60,000 nt of DNA. Source: Cryptomeria japonica. Lineage: Eukaryota > Streptophyta > Pinopsida > Cupressales > Cupressaceae. The notes beneath the pieces were generated by a model. That model saw only the letters and a program-made list of their open reading frames with translations. It did no database searches and had not been told where the DNA came from. Location: positions 436,700,230-436,760,229 of the forward strand of contig NC_081407.1 of assembly GCF_030272615.1 (NCBI RefSeq). Reading direction: 5' to 3'. Position 1 is the stretch's first letter. The number at the start of each line of letters is the position of its first letter. The position numbers were made by a program, and so were the translations under genes. Shown here one piece after another: positions 23,251 through 35,030 of the stretch.

Positions 23251-24906
23251 TTACCTATCACCCTGCACACTTCTCATTTTCATAGGACCACTTAAATCAA
23301 TATGCACAAGATCAAGCAAGTTGTCAGCAGTGAAAGATTTACCTTTAAAGGTTGAGGAAGACATTTTTCCCAATTGACATTCTCTACACAAGGTATTATC
23401 CAGTTTGCTCAGCACCGACAACCCTCTAACTACCTTGATCTTACTATCCTTCACAATGTTATCAAAGTTCACATGGTAGAACCTCCTATGCCATATCCAG
23501 CTATCATCAAGCTTAGCCATAAGACATGTACTTATATTTGCATTCAGATGAAATAGGTTACCTTTAGTCTGCATGCCGGTGGCTACCAATTTACCATCTT
23601 TACCTTCGATTCTACAAAATCCATTCTTCAATTGCAGAGTGAGACCACTGTCATTTAGCTGGGCAACACTTAGAAGGTTGTGTCTGAGACCATCAACCCA
23701 GTACACATTGTCAGCACTACTCTTTCCATTCAAAGAGATGGACCCTCTTCCTTTGACCATGCATGGTGCATCATTGCCAAAGTGAACCACACCACCATCA
23801 TACTCTTCTAAGGATAGAAACTTGCTCCGGTCACCAGTCATATGGTGAGAACAACCACTATCAATGATCCACTCATTGGAATCATCAAACCAGGAGACAA
23901 GAGCCTTCTTGTCTGCCACATCTTCCTTTACAACAACGAACACAATGTCTTCATTCTCTTCATCTTCTGATTCCTCATCTGTGACACCTTCATCAACTAC
24001 CACAAAATAATTTCTCCGGTTTCCTCCTTTGCATTTCCTGAACCTTTCTGGTTTATCCTTGTTGTCACTATTAGGACAGTTCATAGCAATATTTCCTATC
24101 AGGTTACAGGAGAAACATTTTAAAGGAAGCTTACCTTTGTATTTACCGGTTCCTTTTGGAAATCTCCTAGCAAGAAGAGCTTCAAACTCCATCAGAAACT
24201 CTTCATCCTTCATTTCTCTATTCTGATTAGGTTCCCCACTAGTGCTAGCCTCTTTTCCTTTTTTGGATGGTATAGCAGAAGCTTTAAAAGCTGATTCTGT
24301 CTTTTGAACACTACCATCAAAACTATTTAGCTCATAGTTTGTCAACTTGGCTATGATGGAGTCCAAGGACGCCTTAGACTTGTCTATTGATCTTAGCTCC
24401 TGAATAGCAGCAACCCTTATTGCATAGACTGGCAACAGGGATCTCAAGACTTTACTTACCATAGTGGAATCTTCTATTTTGCCACCTGCACTCTTTATTT
24501 CTCCAACAACTATTTTGATTCTTATTCCATACTGCTGAATGGTCTCTCCTTCAACCATCCGCATGTCTTCAAATTTCCCTCTCAAGCTTTCTTCCTTATC
24601 CTGTTTTACATGCTCATCACCACCATAGATATTTTCAAGAGCATCCCATAACTCTTTGGGGTTTTCCTTGTCCTAAACATCAATAAATTCAATGTCAAAT
24701 AGGCTACTGATGAGGGCTTCCATGACTTGCCCATTTTCTTGTATCTCTCTCTTTTGGTCATCAGTGAGAGTACCGGTAGGAACAACATATACATTTTCAA
24801 CATAACTCTAGTGTTGAACACCCATGCTTTTGATGAATATCTTCATCCTGTCTTTCCATATACCAACGTTTTCCCTGTTGAACTTTGGACCTTCCCTCTT
24901 CATCAT
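23251..24906 (-). pseudogene. Element F gag, protease and integrase zinc module
   Basis: Start is taken as ATG at 24906-24904, about 65 bases inside the primer site. A copia gag domain follows (GGDEHVKQDKEESLRGKF, LRSLLPVYAIRVAAIQELRS). The zinc knuckle CFSCNLIGNIAMNC near 24100 has Asn in place of the conserved His. The protease motif WIIDSGCSHHM is near 23870. The integrase module WIWHRRFYHV...CRECQLGK and first Asp (VHIDLSGP) follow. Stops are at 24808-24810, near 24674, and TAA at 23251-23253 where E has Tyr. Confidence 0.9.
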
Positions 24907-24960
24907 TTGGCTAGGATCTTTTCCTCAAGCGGTTAAGCTTACAACATAGAGGACCTGGAG

Positions 24961-24973
24961 GGTTCTGATACCA
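24961..24973 (-). promoter_or_regulatory. Element F primer-binding site
   Basis: Minus-strand TGGTATCAGAACC next to the 5' LTR, one base off the initiator-Met site TGGTATCAGAGC over twelve bases. Confidence 0.75.
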
Positions 24974-24975
24974 AT

Positions 24976-26547
24976 TGATATCTCAATGATGAACCACTAG
25001 TACCAAACCGGTACTGAGAGTGGGGGGGGTGAATCAGTACAAACACAGATACTATCCAAAACTGGTTTGACAACAAATACTCCAAATGACTGATAAACAG
25101 GGATACCGGTAAAATAGAGTGCAACCGGTAACATCCAGTATAGCTCAATCAGTCATGAACCGGTCACTCAATAAGCTTTTCTCTTAGCTCAATACCACAA
25201 TATCATTATATTCTCATGCATAAACTAGTAAACCTAACCATCATATCTTCACAATAGTGAGTTCAATATGTTTTATAGACAGGCATAAAACATAGAACCT
25301 TCATGTGCTTAACAGATAAAACAGAGCATCACAAGACAAGAGCATTACACATGACACACATATTTTTCACGTGGAAACCCAACTGGGAAAAACCACGGTG
25401 GGAGTGAATACCCACAAGCTTCTTTTTGAACCCTTTAGAAGTCCGCTTTGTTAGGAATCTTGTCTGGTTAAGGACATTACAATAGGTTCTGGTAGGAACC
25501 GATCCTGTTAAGGATCACCCGGTTAAGGATTAAACCTGGTAGGGTCACCTTGTTAGAGGATTTTAAGAACTTAATAGTTGAAAGGATCTCCTAAGCTTCT
25601 CTAGCTTCTCAAAACTCATTAGCCTCGAGTTACCTGGTTAAGGGATTTGAAACAAGCAGGTTAAGACCACCCGATTTAAGGTATTTTGAATCAAGCCAGT
25701 TAAGGCTACCCTATTAGGGGATTTTACAACTGTTGAAATGGTTAGAGATCAACAGGTATTACAATGATCTGTTAATAGCACCCAATGCTAATGCAGATCC
25801 ATTTTTGGCTCCTCTTCACCTTCTGCACATTCACTTTGCAAATATCTCTTCTCTCCTTTGGTCTGGCAAGAAACACGTATCACTTCCCTTGGATACACAC
25901 TCACAACTTTTGCCAACAACCTCAGACAGAAACCCAACATCGATCTTATAGGAAACATACAGGTCAGTAGCAAAAACCCTAAACCCTAAACCTGTTAGGT
26001 TGAGAAATTCAAACGGTTCGATCCTGACCGTTGGATCATACTGCATTAAATGCAACAATCTTGAATCAATCTCAAGACATTCTTCATCGTCCATTATCCA
26101 CTGTTTTCATGGCGGCGGATAACCCATCACGCGTTATCACCGTTTGACAGACTTCGCACATTCCCGAGGTAGATAGGAATAGTCTTCTTCATGCAAGATC
26201 CTTCATGCACATAGAGCTTACATGGCAACATGATCTGTCCTCCATCATATTGCTAACTCATCACACAAAGATCACTGATTGAGTCACACAGACCGAAAAC
26301 CCCAAAGTGGAAGTTGCCTACCAACCGGTAGTCATACAATGCTTCCATGTGTCGGTTCTCATAACTACATGCCGGTTCACCTTGAACAAATATGCCACTT
26401 CACTTTGGCATATAAACCGGTTCATATATATGCCGGTTCCTCTCTCTTCACCTATCACATGTGTTGATTCTCACCATGTCTCATATTGACATCAATGACA
26501 ACATACAATATCATTTTGTCATCATACCGGTTCACATAATGCCAACA
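24976..26547 (-). repeat. Element F 5' LTR
   Basis: About 1572 bp, partner of 18952-20538, with the same ordered motifs. AAACCCTAAACCCTAAA is at 25974-25990. Confidence 0.92.
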
Positions 26548-28207
26548 TGAAGTACCTATCACCCTGCACACTCTTAGTTTTCATAGGACCACACAAATCA
26601 GTATGCACAAGATCAAGTAAATTGTTAGCAGTGAAAGGTTTACCTTTAAAGGTTGAGGAAGACATTTTCCCCAGTTGACACTCTCTGCACAAGGTATTTT
26701 TTAGTTTACTCAGCACTGGCAACCCTCTAACTGCCTTGATCTTACTGGCCTTCACAATGTTATCAAAGTTTACATGGAAGAGTCTCCTATGCCATATCCA
26801 ACTGTCATCAAACTTGGCCATAAGACATGTACTGATATTTGCATTAAGCTAAAATAGGGAACCTTTGGTCTGCATGCCGGTGGCCACCAATTCACCATTC
26901 TTTCCTTTGATTCTGCACATTCCATTCTTGAATTCTAGAGTGAGACCAGTATCATTTAGTTGGGCAACACTCAGAAGGTTATGTCTGAGACCATCAACCT
27001 AATACACATTGTCAACACTACTCTTTCCATTCAGAGAGATGGACCCTCTGCCTTTGACCATACATGGTGCATCATTACCAAAGCAAACCACACCACCATC
27101 ATACTCTTCCAAGGATAGAAACTTGCTCTGGTCACTAGTCATATGGTGAGAACAACCACTGTCAATAGTCCACTCATTGGAATTATCAAAGCAAGAGACA
27201 AGAGCCTTCTTGTCTGACACATCTTCCTTGACAACAACAAACACAATATCTTCATTTTCTTCATCTTCTGATTCCTCATCTGTGACACCTTCATCAACTG
27301 CCACAAAACAGTTTCTCCGGTTTCCTCCTTTGAATTTCTTGAACCTTTCTGGTTTGTCCTTGTTGTCACCATTAGGACAGTTTATAGCAATATGTCCTAT
27401 ACGGTTACAAGAAAAACATTTCAAAGCGAGCTTACCTCTGTATTTACCGGTTCCTTTAGGAAGTTTCCTAGCAAGAAGAGCTTCAAATTCCATCAGAATC
27501 TCCTCATCATCCATTTCTCTGCTCTGTCTTGGTTCACCACTAGTGCTTGCTTCTTTTCCTTTTTTGGATGGTACAACAGAAGCTTTAAAAGCTGATTCAG
27601 TCTTTTGAACACTGCCATCAAAACTATTTAGCTCATAGGATGTCAACTTTGCAATGATGGAGTCTAGGGATACCTTAGTCTTGTCTATTGATCTCAACTC
27701 CTGAATAGCAGCAACCCTTATTGCATAGACCGGTAATAAGGATCTCAGAAATTTGCTTACCACAGTGGAATCTTCCATTTTACCACCTGCACTCTTGATA
27801 TATCTGACAACAGTTTTGATTCTTATTCCATACTGTTGAATGGTCTCACCTTCAACCATCCGCATGTCTTCAAAATTCCCTCTAAGGCTTTCTTCCTTAG
27901 CTTGTTTTACGTGCTCATCACCGCCATAGATATTTTCAAGAGTATCCCATACTTCTTTGGGATTTATTTTATCTTGGACATCAATAAACTCAATGTCAGG
28001 TAAACTGCTAATTAGGGCTTCCATGACTTGCCCATTCTCCTGCATCTCTCTCTTTTGGTCATCGGTGAGAGCACTGGTAGGGGCAACATAAGAATTCTCA
28101 ATATAGCTCTAGTGTTGAGCACCCATGCTTCTGATGTATATCTTCATTCTGTCTTTCCATATATTGAAATTATCTCTGTTGAACTTTGGACCTTCCCTCT
28201 TCATCAT
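26548..28207 (-). pseudogene. Element E gag, protease and start of integrase
   Basis: ATG at 28207-28205 starts a gag like that of F. A TAG at 28109-28111 falls at the same codon as in F. From 28045 the frame is open for 348 codons. It has the copia gag domain, an intact CCHC knuckle CFSCNRIGHIAINC near 27405, and protease WTIDSGCSHHM near 27170. A TAG at 26999-27001 (Trp expected) and another near 26851 precede the integrase zinc module WIWHRRLFHV...CRECQLGK and HTDLCGP (first Asp). The frame stops only because element F begins. Confidence 0.9.
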
Positions 28208-28262
28208 TAGGCTGGGACCTTTTCGTCAAGCAGTTAAGCTTATAACATAGAGGACCTGGAGG

Positions 28263-28276
28263 ATTCCCTGATACCA
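28263..28276 (-). promoter_or_regulatory. Element E primer-binding site
   Basis: Minus-strand TGGTATCAGGGA next to the LTR start at 28279. The first nine bases match the Met-type site, then it diverges. Confidence 0.65.
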
Positions 28277-28278
28277 AT

Positions 28279-28814
28279 TGATAACTCAATGATGAACGGA
28301 TAGTACCAAACCGGTACTGAGAGGGGGGGTGAATTAGTATAGACAAAAACACATTCCTAAAACCAGTTTGTCATCAAACACTATGCTTTGGCAGACAAAT
28401 AGTAACACCGGTCTTAAACAGAGTACAACCGGCAAAAACCTAGAGTAACTGAGGCAAGCATAAACTGGTTGACACTTATCTTTTCATACAATCTAATACT
28501 TCATTTCCATTTCACCCTAGTGCATGAACAGGTAATCTATCATCAAAATATATAAACAACTAGATCAACATGATTTACCTTCAGACACAAATCACTTAAA
28601 ACCATCACATGAATAACACCACACATGACACACATGTTTTTCACGTGGAAACCCAACTGGGAAAAACCACGGTGGGGATGAATACCCACAAGCTGTTTTT
28701 GAACTCTTTAGAAGTCCGCTCTGTTAGGAGCCTTGTCCGGTTAAAGACTGATACAATAGATTCTATTAGGAACCAATCCTGTTAGGGATCACCCAGTTAA
28801 GGGATGGCTAGAAT
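28279..28814 (-). repeat. Element E 5' LTR, fragment left of element A
   Basis: Begins TGATAACTCAATG and matches 14770-15305. It ends with the AGAAT target copy of element A. Confidence 0.92.
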
Positions 28815-30357
28815 TGTTGGCAATTTAGCATTATAACAGACAATGAAGGATTGTTGACATTTCAATAAAGGATATTGAGAAGGTTGTTGATGATTATGGA
28901 TACAACTGATTAAGGATGTCTACTGTCTTAATATTATTATTTTGTCATTGATGTCAAGAAATTGATTTTCTAATTCAGTATGATGTTGCCATATCTTGAG
29001 AAATATGATTTGAAGAATATAAAGGTGTTGTTAAAAGACACAGAAAGTTTATCATGGATAAGGGGATGAATAAGGTATTCAATGGGCAACTATTACCAAG
29101 TCAGACAATGATGAGATCATGATGTTTAGATTGTTTTGACATCATACATATGATATAAATTGTAAGGTTAATACTATACTATGTTACCAAGCAAAGAACC
29201 TAGTTGGTAAACCCTAAGGAACCTAGTCGATAAACCCTAAGGTTATCGCTATCGGTTAATGAAGGCGGAATGTCTACCGAGTGAAGTTTAGTATTTACTG
29301 AGTTATAACCAAGTTGTAACTGAGCTGTAACAGAATGCATTAAATGTTTACATGCATTATTTAATGAAGGAAGCTGATGAGCTGGAGTTGCTTAAATGAT
29401 TGGTATGCCATAAATAAAATTTGTTAAGAATCTGTGGCAATGGAAGATCGGCAGGAAGATCTACAGTTCAGATTGAACCACAAAACCTAGCACAAGTTCC
29501 AAGAAATGTATGCAAGTTCCCAGGTAGGGTAAAACGTTTTCAGACCGAAAGATGCATTGAACCTGGTCAAGTTTGAAGATCTGATGGCTATGATTGATCA
29601 TGGGAAATGTGATCAAGGAGATTAAGTGGTTAGATAATTGTTTATAAATAGGGAATTGTTGATAAACAATGTATGTAGGCAAATGTATGCACAAAGATGC
29701 TACATAGTGATTACCGAGCATTGAAGCTTGAACACCTATTTTGAATAACAGAGTATAGAGCCCAGCAGAGGGACAAGATAAGTCCTATGACTAGATTGTA
29801 TAGAGCAAATAAGAATCTCCTTTAGCATTTTTAGATGTGAAGTTGCAGATATGTTTTATTACTGTTATTTTGTGAAGTAACAGAAAATCTCTTAACCGAG
29901 TGGACTTAACAGTCTTATTTGTAAAGCCCTCTAGAAAGGTGACATTCTGATTGAGTGTTTGAAATCCTTTAACAAGGTCACTTCTAACAAGGTGAAGATC
30001 CTAATAGATCTGAGGGAAATCCCTTAACCGGGTCACATCTAGCAATGTGTTTGTAATCTTTAACAGGATTTGCTTTTAACCAAGCATACTCTAGAAGAGT
30101 ATATTTCTTAGTGGGTCCGAAATCCCACAGTGGTTTTTCCCTATTTGGGTTTCCACATTAAATCTGGTGTTATGAGGTTTATTATGTTTATATGCTTTTG
30201 AGTTTGCATGATTAACAATTTTGGTTATATTACTAAAGTATATGTTACCGAGGTTGAATTTGATATTTTTATGGAAGATTAAGTTTGTATGATTCACCCC
30301 CCCCTCTCATCTTGTTGGTTATTAGATCTATACTTACATTTATTGTCATAACTATCA
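28815..30357 (+). repeat. Element A 5' LTR
   Basis: About 1543 bp. TTTATAAATA at 29641-29650 is a TATA box candidate. GGTTTTTCCC with GGGTTTCCAC near 30130-30160 is the sense form of the block seen in the other LTRs. GATTCACCCCCCCCTCTC lies near 30292. It carries a duplicated segment around AACCTAGT...AAACCCTAAGG at 29197-29245 that is single in the 3' LTR, which explains most of the length difference. Confidence 0.95.
29641..29650 (+). promoter_or_regulatory. TATA box candidate in element A 5' LTR
   Basis: TTTATAAATA, repeated at 35835-35844 in the 3' LTR, 700 bp before the LTR end. Confidence 0.5.
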
Positions 30358-30359
30358 AT

Positions 30360-30371
30360 TGGTATCAGAGC
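30360..30371 (+). promoter_or_regulatory. Element A primer-binding site
   Basis: TGGTATCAGAGC, a perfect match to the initiator Met tRNA primer site used by plant copia elements, two bases after the LTR. Confidence 0.92.
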
Positions 30372-30421
30372 ATTGGACTCCAGAAAAAAAGTTTAAAGGC
30401 ACTTGAGTTAAAGATCCAAAG

Positions 30422-31795
30422 ATGTATAAGAGGGATGCACTGAAGCTGAACAAGTCAAGTTTCTCTACATGGCAGAAAAGAATGAAGCTACATCTATCAG
30501 GAGTTGGAGAATATGCTGTATACTATCTGGAGAATGATTTTTTTACACCGAGCACCTATCCATTGACAATGGAAGAGATAAAGGCAAAACAAGAACATAT
30601 CCAAGCAATGACTGAAATAACATCTGCATTGACCGACTTAGAGTTTAATGACCTAGAAGGCTGCAATGATGCAAAGGCAATGTGGGATAAGCTCATATCT
30701 GTGTATGGAGGAGATGAACATGTTCAAAGAGCAAAAGTAGATAGTCTAAGAGGACAAATTGAATCCATGAGGATGAATGAAGGTGAAAACATAACTCAGT
30801 ACAGTACAAGAATAAATGAGATTGTTAATCAAATCAAAGGAGCAGGTGGGACTATTGAAGAAAAGGATATAACAAGTAAGTTGTTAAGAACCCTTCTACC
30901 AGCTTATGCAATCCGAGTCTCTGCAATCAATGAATTAAGGTTTGTACCTAATATGCCAGTTTCTTTAGATGCTACCATTGGTAAGCTACATGCATTTGAG
31001 TTAAGTAACTTTGATAACAGTGGATCTTCGGTAAATAAAGTTGAATCTGCATTTAGTTCTTTTCATCTTGATGAATCTAATGATTACAATGAAAAAAAGT
31101 ATAAGCACTCTAAAGGAGATCACAGTGGAGCAAGTGAAAGATTTCATAAGAACATGGAAGATGTACACAAACTGTATGAAGAAATTAGAAAGCAGGAAGA
31201 GTTTGAAGCACTATTAGCCAGAAGGTTACCAAGAGGCAAAGGTAAGTATAAAGGAAAACTACCTTTGAAATGTTTCAATTGTGATAAAATAGGACATATA
31301 GCTTCTAACTATCCTGACAAAGATTCTACTGAAAAGAGAGATTACCGAGATGACAAACAAAAAGATAATCATTACAGAGGACACCGAGACTTCAGAAGAA
31401 GAGATAGAAAGACATGCTTAATAGCCGATGAGGAATCCAATGATGATAAATCAGATGACACTGATACAGAGGAAGTAGTTTATGTGGCTATCAAAGACGG
31501 ATCAGATGAAGAAAAGTATGAAGAAAAATCCCTAATATCTCACATAAACACTAATGATTCTTGGATCATAGATAGTGGATGCTCACATCATATGACAGGA
31601 GATAAACACAAGTTTGTTATGTTAGAAGATTATGATGGAGGCTATGTTAGATCTGGTAATGATGCACCATGTCTGGTAAGAGGTAAAGGATCCATAACAC
31701 TTCTTGACAATGCTAAATGTAATGATGTTTATTGGGTTGAAGGTTTGAAATACAATTTGATGAGTGTAGCACAACTAAACAACACAGGTTACTGA
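30422..31795 (+). pseudogene. Element A gag and protease
   Basis: The ATG at 30422, 51 bases after the primer site, opens a 457-codon frame. The copia gag domain includes WQKRMKLHLSG and YGGDEHVQRAKVDSLRGQIE. The zinc knuckle near 31270 reads CFNCDKIGHIASNY: its last Cys is Tyr, a TGT-to-TAT change. A charged region follows, then the protease WIIDSGCSHHMTGD near 31560. The frame ends at TGA 31793-31795 with a second stop (TAA) at 31799-31801. Downstream domains continue in the same frame. Confidence 0.92.
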
Positions 31796-33046
31796 ATATA
31801 ATTTCAGAAAGGAATTGTCAAAGTTTATGACAAGAATGGAAAGTTAGCTGCTACCGGGACACAAAAAAAAGGTAATACATTTCATCTTGACTCAACTCGG
31901 AATAAATGTCTTTATGCAAAGATAGATGATACCTGATTATGGCATAAAAGGTTTTGTCATGTAAATTTTGATAATCTGATCAAAATAAGTAAGAAGCACT
32001 GAGTAAGAGGTCTACCGAGTCTTGAAAAACCTGAGAATGCTATGTGTCGAGGATGCCAGATGGGTAAGATGACAAGATCAAGCTTTACAAGTAAGGCTTA
32101 CACTTCTAAGGGAATTTTAGATCTTGTGCACACTGATCTTTGTGGTCCTATGAAAGTTCAAAGTTATTATGGTGATAAATATTTCATATTATTTGTGGAT
32201 GACTATTCAAGAATGATGTCAGTAATGTTCTTAAAAGAAAAATCAGAAGCTTTTCAAATGTTTAAATGGTACAAGGCAAGAGTTGAAAATGAAATAGGAA
32301 GACAATTAAAATGTCTTAGATCAGATAGAGGAGGAGAGTTCACATCTGATGAATTCAACTTATTCTGCAATGATCATGGTATTAAAAGACAAGTCTCTGC
32401 ACTGAGAACTCCACAACAGAATGGAATAGCTGAGAGAAGAAACAGATCTATTGTGGATTGTGCTAGAACACTGATGATTGAAAAGAAAGTGCCACAAACA
32501 TTTTGGAGAGAAGCAATAAGCACAGCAGTTTACACCCTGAACTAAGTACAATTGAAGAAAGGTACTTTGAAGACACCATATGAAATCTGGTATGATAAGA
32601 AACCCAATGTAAGTTATTTTAAAATCTTTGGAAGTAGATGCTATGTTCACAAAGATGATAGAAATGGCAAGTTTGATCAGAAAAGTGAAGAAGGAACATT
32701 TCTAGGTTATTCTTTTAGAAGCAAAGCATTTAAATGTCTGATCAAATCATCTAACAAAATAGTAGAAAGTGCAAATGTGAAAATTGATGAATTTGCAGAA
32801 AGAAATGATGAAGGAAATTGCAAGGAACCAGAAGACTATGATGAATTTGTGTATGTTCAACCGACAAGTCTTACCGAGAAAACTGTTGAAGAAAATGAAG
32901 AGAATATCCAGTTACCGAGTGATGAAGAAGATCATACAGAGCCTACCGAGCCTATATTAGCCAAGTATGTCAGAAGACATCATGCACCAAGTCAGATTAT
33001 AGGAGATAAGGATGATCCAGTGATGACAAGGAACAAACTGAGATAG
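31796..33046 (+). pseudogene. Element A integrase
   Basis: Same frame as gag. The zinc module LWHKRFCHV...CRGCQMGK is interrupted by TGA at 31934-31936 (Trp expected) and 32000-32002. The core has VHTDLCGP, RSDRGGEF and QNGIAERRN, so the catalytic D,D,E residues are all present. A TAA at 32543-32545 interrupts the VYTLN...KKGTLKTPYEIWY linker. The C-terminal linker is acidic. The segment ends with TAG at 33044-33046 where a Gln is likely. Confidence 0.92.
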
Positions 33047-34606
33047 AACACATGTCTAATATCTGAATTTGAACTGAGAATAGTGAAAGAGGCATTTAAC
33101 TATGAAGATTGGATAAATGCTATGACAGAAGAGATTGATCAAATCAAGAAGAATGACACATGGACACTAATCCCAAGATCAAAGGACAAAAATGTAATCG
33201 GTACAAAGTGGATTTTCATAAACAAGCTAAATGAATAAGGAGAAGTCATTCGAAACAAAGCAAGACTAGTTTGCAAAGGTTATGCTCAAGACGAAGGAAT
33301 TGATTATGGTGAAACTTTTGCACCTGTTGCTAGACTTGAAGGACTAAGAACATTGTTGGCATATGTTGCTTTCAAAAACTTCAAGGTATATCAAATGGAT
33401 GTCAAATCTGCATTTCTAAATGGAATATTAGAAGAAGAAGTTTTTATTGAACAACCTGAAGGATTTGTTGAAGACAAGAATAAAGATCAGGTATGTAAAT
33501 TGAACAAAGCTTTATATGGTTTGAAACAAGCACCTAGAGCATGGTATGAAAGATTGCACTCTTATTTGATTAAGATTGGTTTTCTAAGGACAAGTGAGAA
33601 CAACGATATGTACATGAAGAATGATGAAAATGGAATACTGATCTCAACCATATTTGTTGATGATATTATATTATGTGGAAATGACTCTTTATGCAAGAAC
33701 TTTGGAAATGAAATGAGCAAAGAATTTGAGATGTCGTTAATCAGTGAGATAAAGTATTTTATAGGTTTACAGATACTGCAAATGAAAAATGAGAATTTCA
33801 TTACTCAATCCAAGTACATAAAGGAAATCTTGAAGAAATTTGGAATGGAGGATTCAAAACCAGTAAGTACTCCTATGACTACCAACTGTAAATTATCAAA
33901 GAATGATGAATCAACATCTGTTAATGAGACACTTTACCGATCCATGATTGGAAAGCTACAATATGTTGTTCACAATAGACCAGACATAGCACATGCAGTA
34001 GGTATAGTTGCAAGATTCTCTACAGATCCTAAGGAAACACACATGACAGCAATCAAAAGAATTTTTAGATACTTGAAAGGCACTGAAGATTATGGCTTAG
34101 TATATCAGAAAGGAAATGATTTTGATTTAAAAGTTTATTCTGATGCTGATTGGGCAGGCAACATTGATGACAGAAAAAGCACAAGTGGAGGAGATTTCTT
34201 TTTAGGAGAAAGACTAGTGAGTTGGCTTAGCAAGAAACAAGGATGTGTTTCGCAATCAACAACAGAAGCTGAATACATTGCTACAACATTGAATTGTACT
34301 AACATTGCAAGGATCAAACAACTGTTAGAAGGTATAAATGAGAAAGTTACTGAGCCAATAACTATATTCTATGATAATTGTAGTGCCATTAACATTTCAA
34401 AAAATCCTATTATGCACTCTAAGACAAAGCACATCTCTATCAAATATCATTATCTTAGAGAAGAAGCTCAAGAGAAGAAAGTGGTGTTGGAATATGTTAG
34501 CACAAAAGAACAAATAGCAGATATCTTCACCAAACCACTACCAAGGGACACTTTTGAATATCTCAAAAGTAAGTTAGGGGTCCTACCCCTATCTTCTACT
34601 CACTGA
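33047..34606 (+). pseudogene. Element A reverse transcriptase and RNase H
   Basis: After a TAA at 33236-33238 in the FINKLNE motif, the frame is open from there to 34606. RT has [36 protein letters not shown] and the catalytic IFVDDIIL near 33650. RNase H has [28 protein letters not shown] near 34260, [15 protein letters not shown] and the terminal [20 protein letters not shown]. This is the longest uninterrupted pol segment in the window, about 455 codons. Confidence 0.93.
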
Positions 34607-35030
34607 CCAAGTTTGGTGAAAGCATCAATCCAATGATTCTATCGAATATCTTTTAGGAGTTGATGCTAATTTACACACTTTAGGATGTTTTCTAAAGGTG
34701 TACAGGAAATATTGCAGGAAACAATATAGGGAATAGGAATTGCAGACAAAATGCTCTGACTAAGACTGAAATGACACATTACAGCAGGAATTCACTTCAT
34801 ACAGGGATAAATTATGTTTTAGTTCTTTACTTTTTTGGCATTGTTGTCAAAGGGGGAGAAAAATGAGAAAGGGCAGAAGACTGAGATTGGACAGAAAACT
34901 GAGAAGTCTAATGTATGGGGGAGAAAATCTATTGACAACGAGAGAGCATTTCAACATTTCAAAATCACGGCAATCCGAATCTTTTAAGGTCAACACAATT
35001 GGTTTTGCAATCAATGCTAAAGGGGGAGAT
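34607..35030 (+). other. Element A tail with two polypurine tracts
   Basis: A purine tract AAAGGGGGAGAAAAATGAGA lies at 34849-34868. A second, AAAGGGGGAGAT, at 35019-35030 adjoins the 3' LTR. Both follow ATTGTTGTC or ATCAATGC contexts, so the tract and its surroundings were duplicated. No ORF of note. Confidence 0.75.

Larger units (their letters stand above)
18952..26547 (-). mobile_element. Element F: Ty1/copia (Sirevirus-like), inserted in element E integrase
   Basis: LTRs are 18952-20538 (3') and 24976-26547 (5'). TGAAG flanks both ends (18947-18951 and 26548-26552). The reading frame of element E closes exactly when F and one TGAAG are removed. F is a sister of E, with very similar polyprotein and related but distinct LTRs, so it is an insertion into its own family. 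The LTR pair differs at about seven places in the first 200 bases by eye, younger than E. Confidence 0.94.

Noticed and set aside
19779-26094. ORFs of 60-87 codons inside the E and F LTRs (for example 19822-20085 and 25831-26094)
   Set aside because: They recur only because the LTRs are repeated. They have no domains and overlap the promoter/leader part of the LTR.
30360-30371. Possible tRNA gene near TGGTATCAGAGC
   Set aside because: The match is only the 12-base complement of a tRNA 3' end beside an LTR, that is, a primer site.
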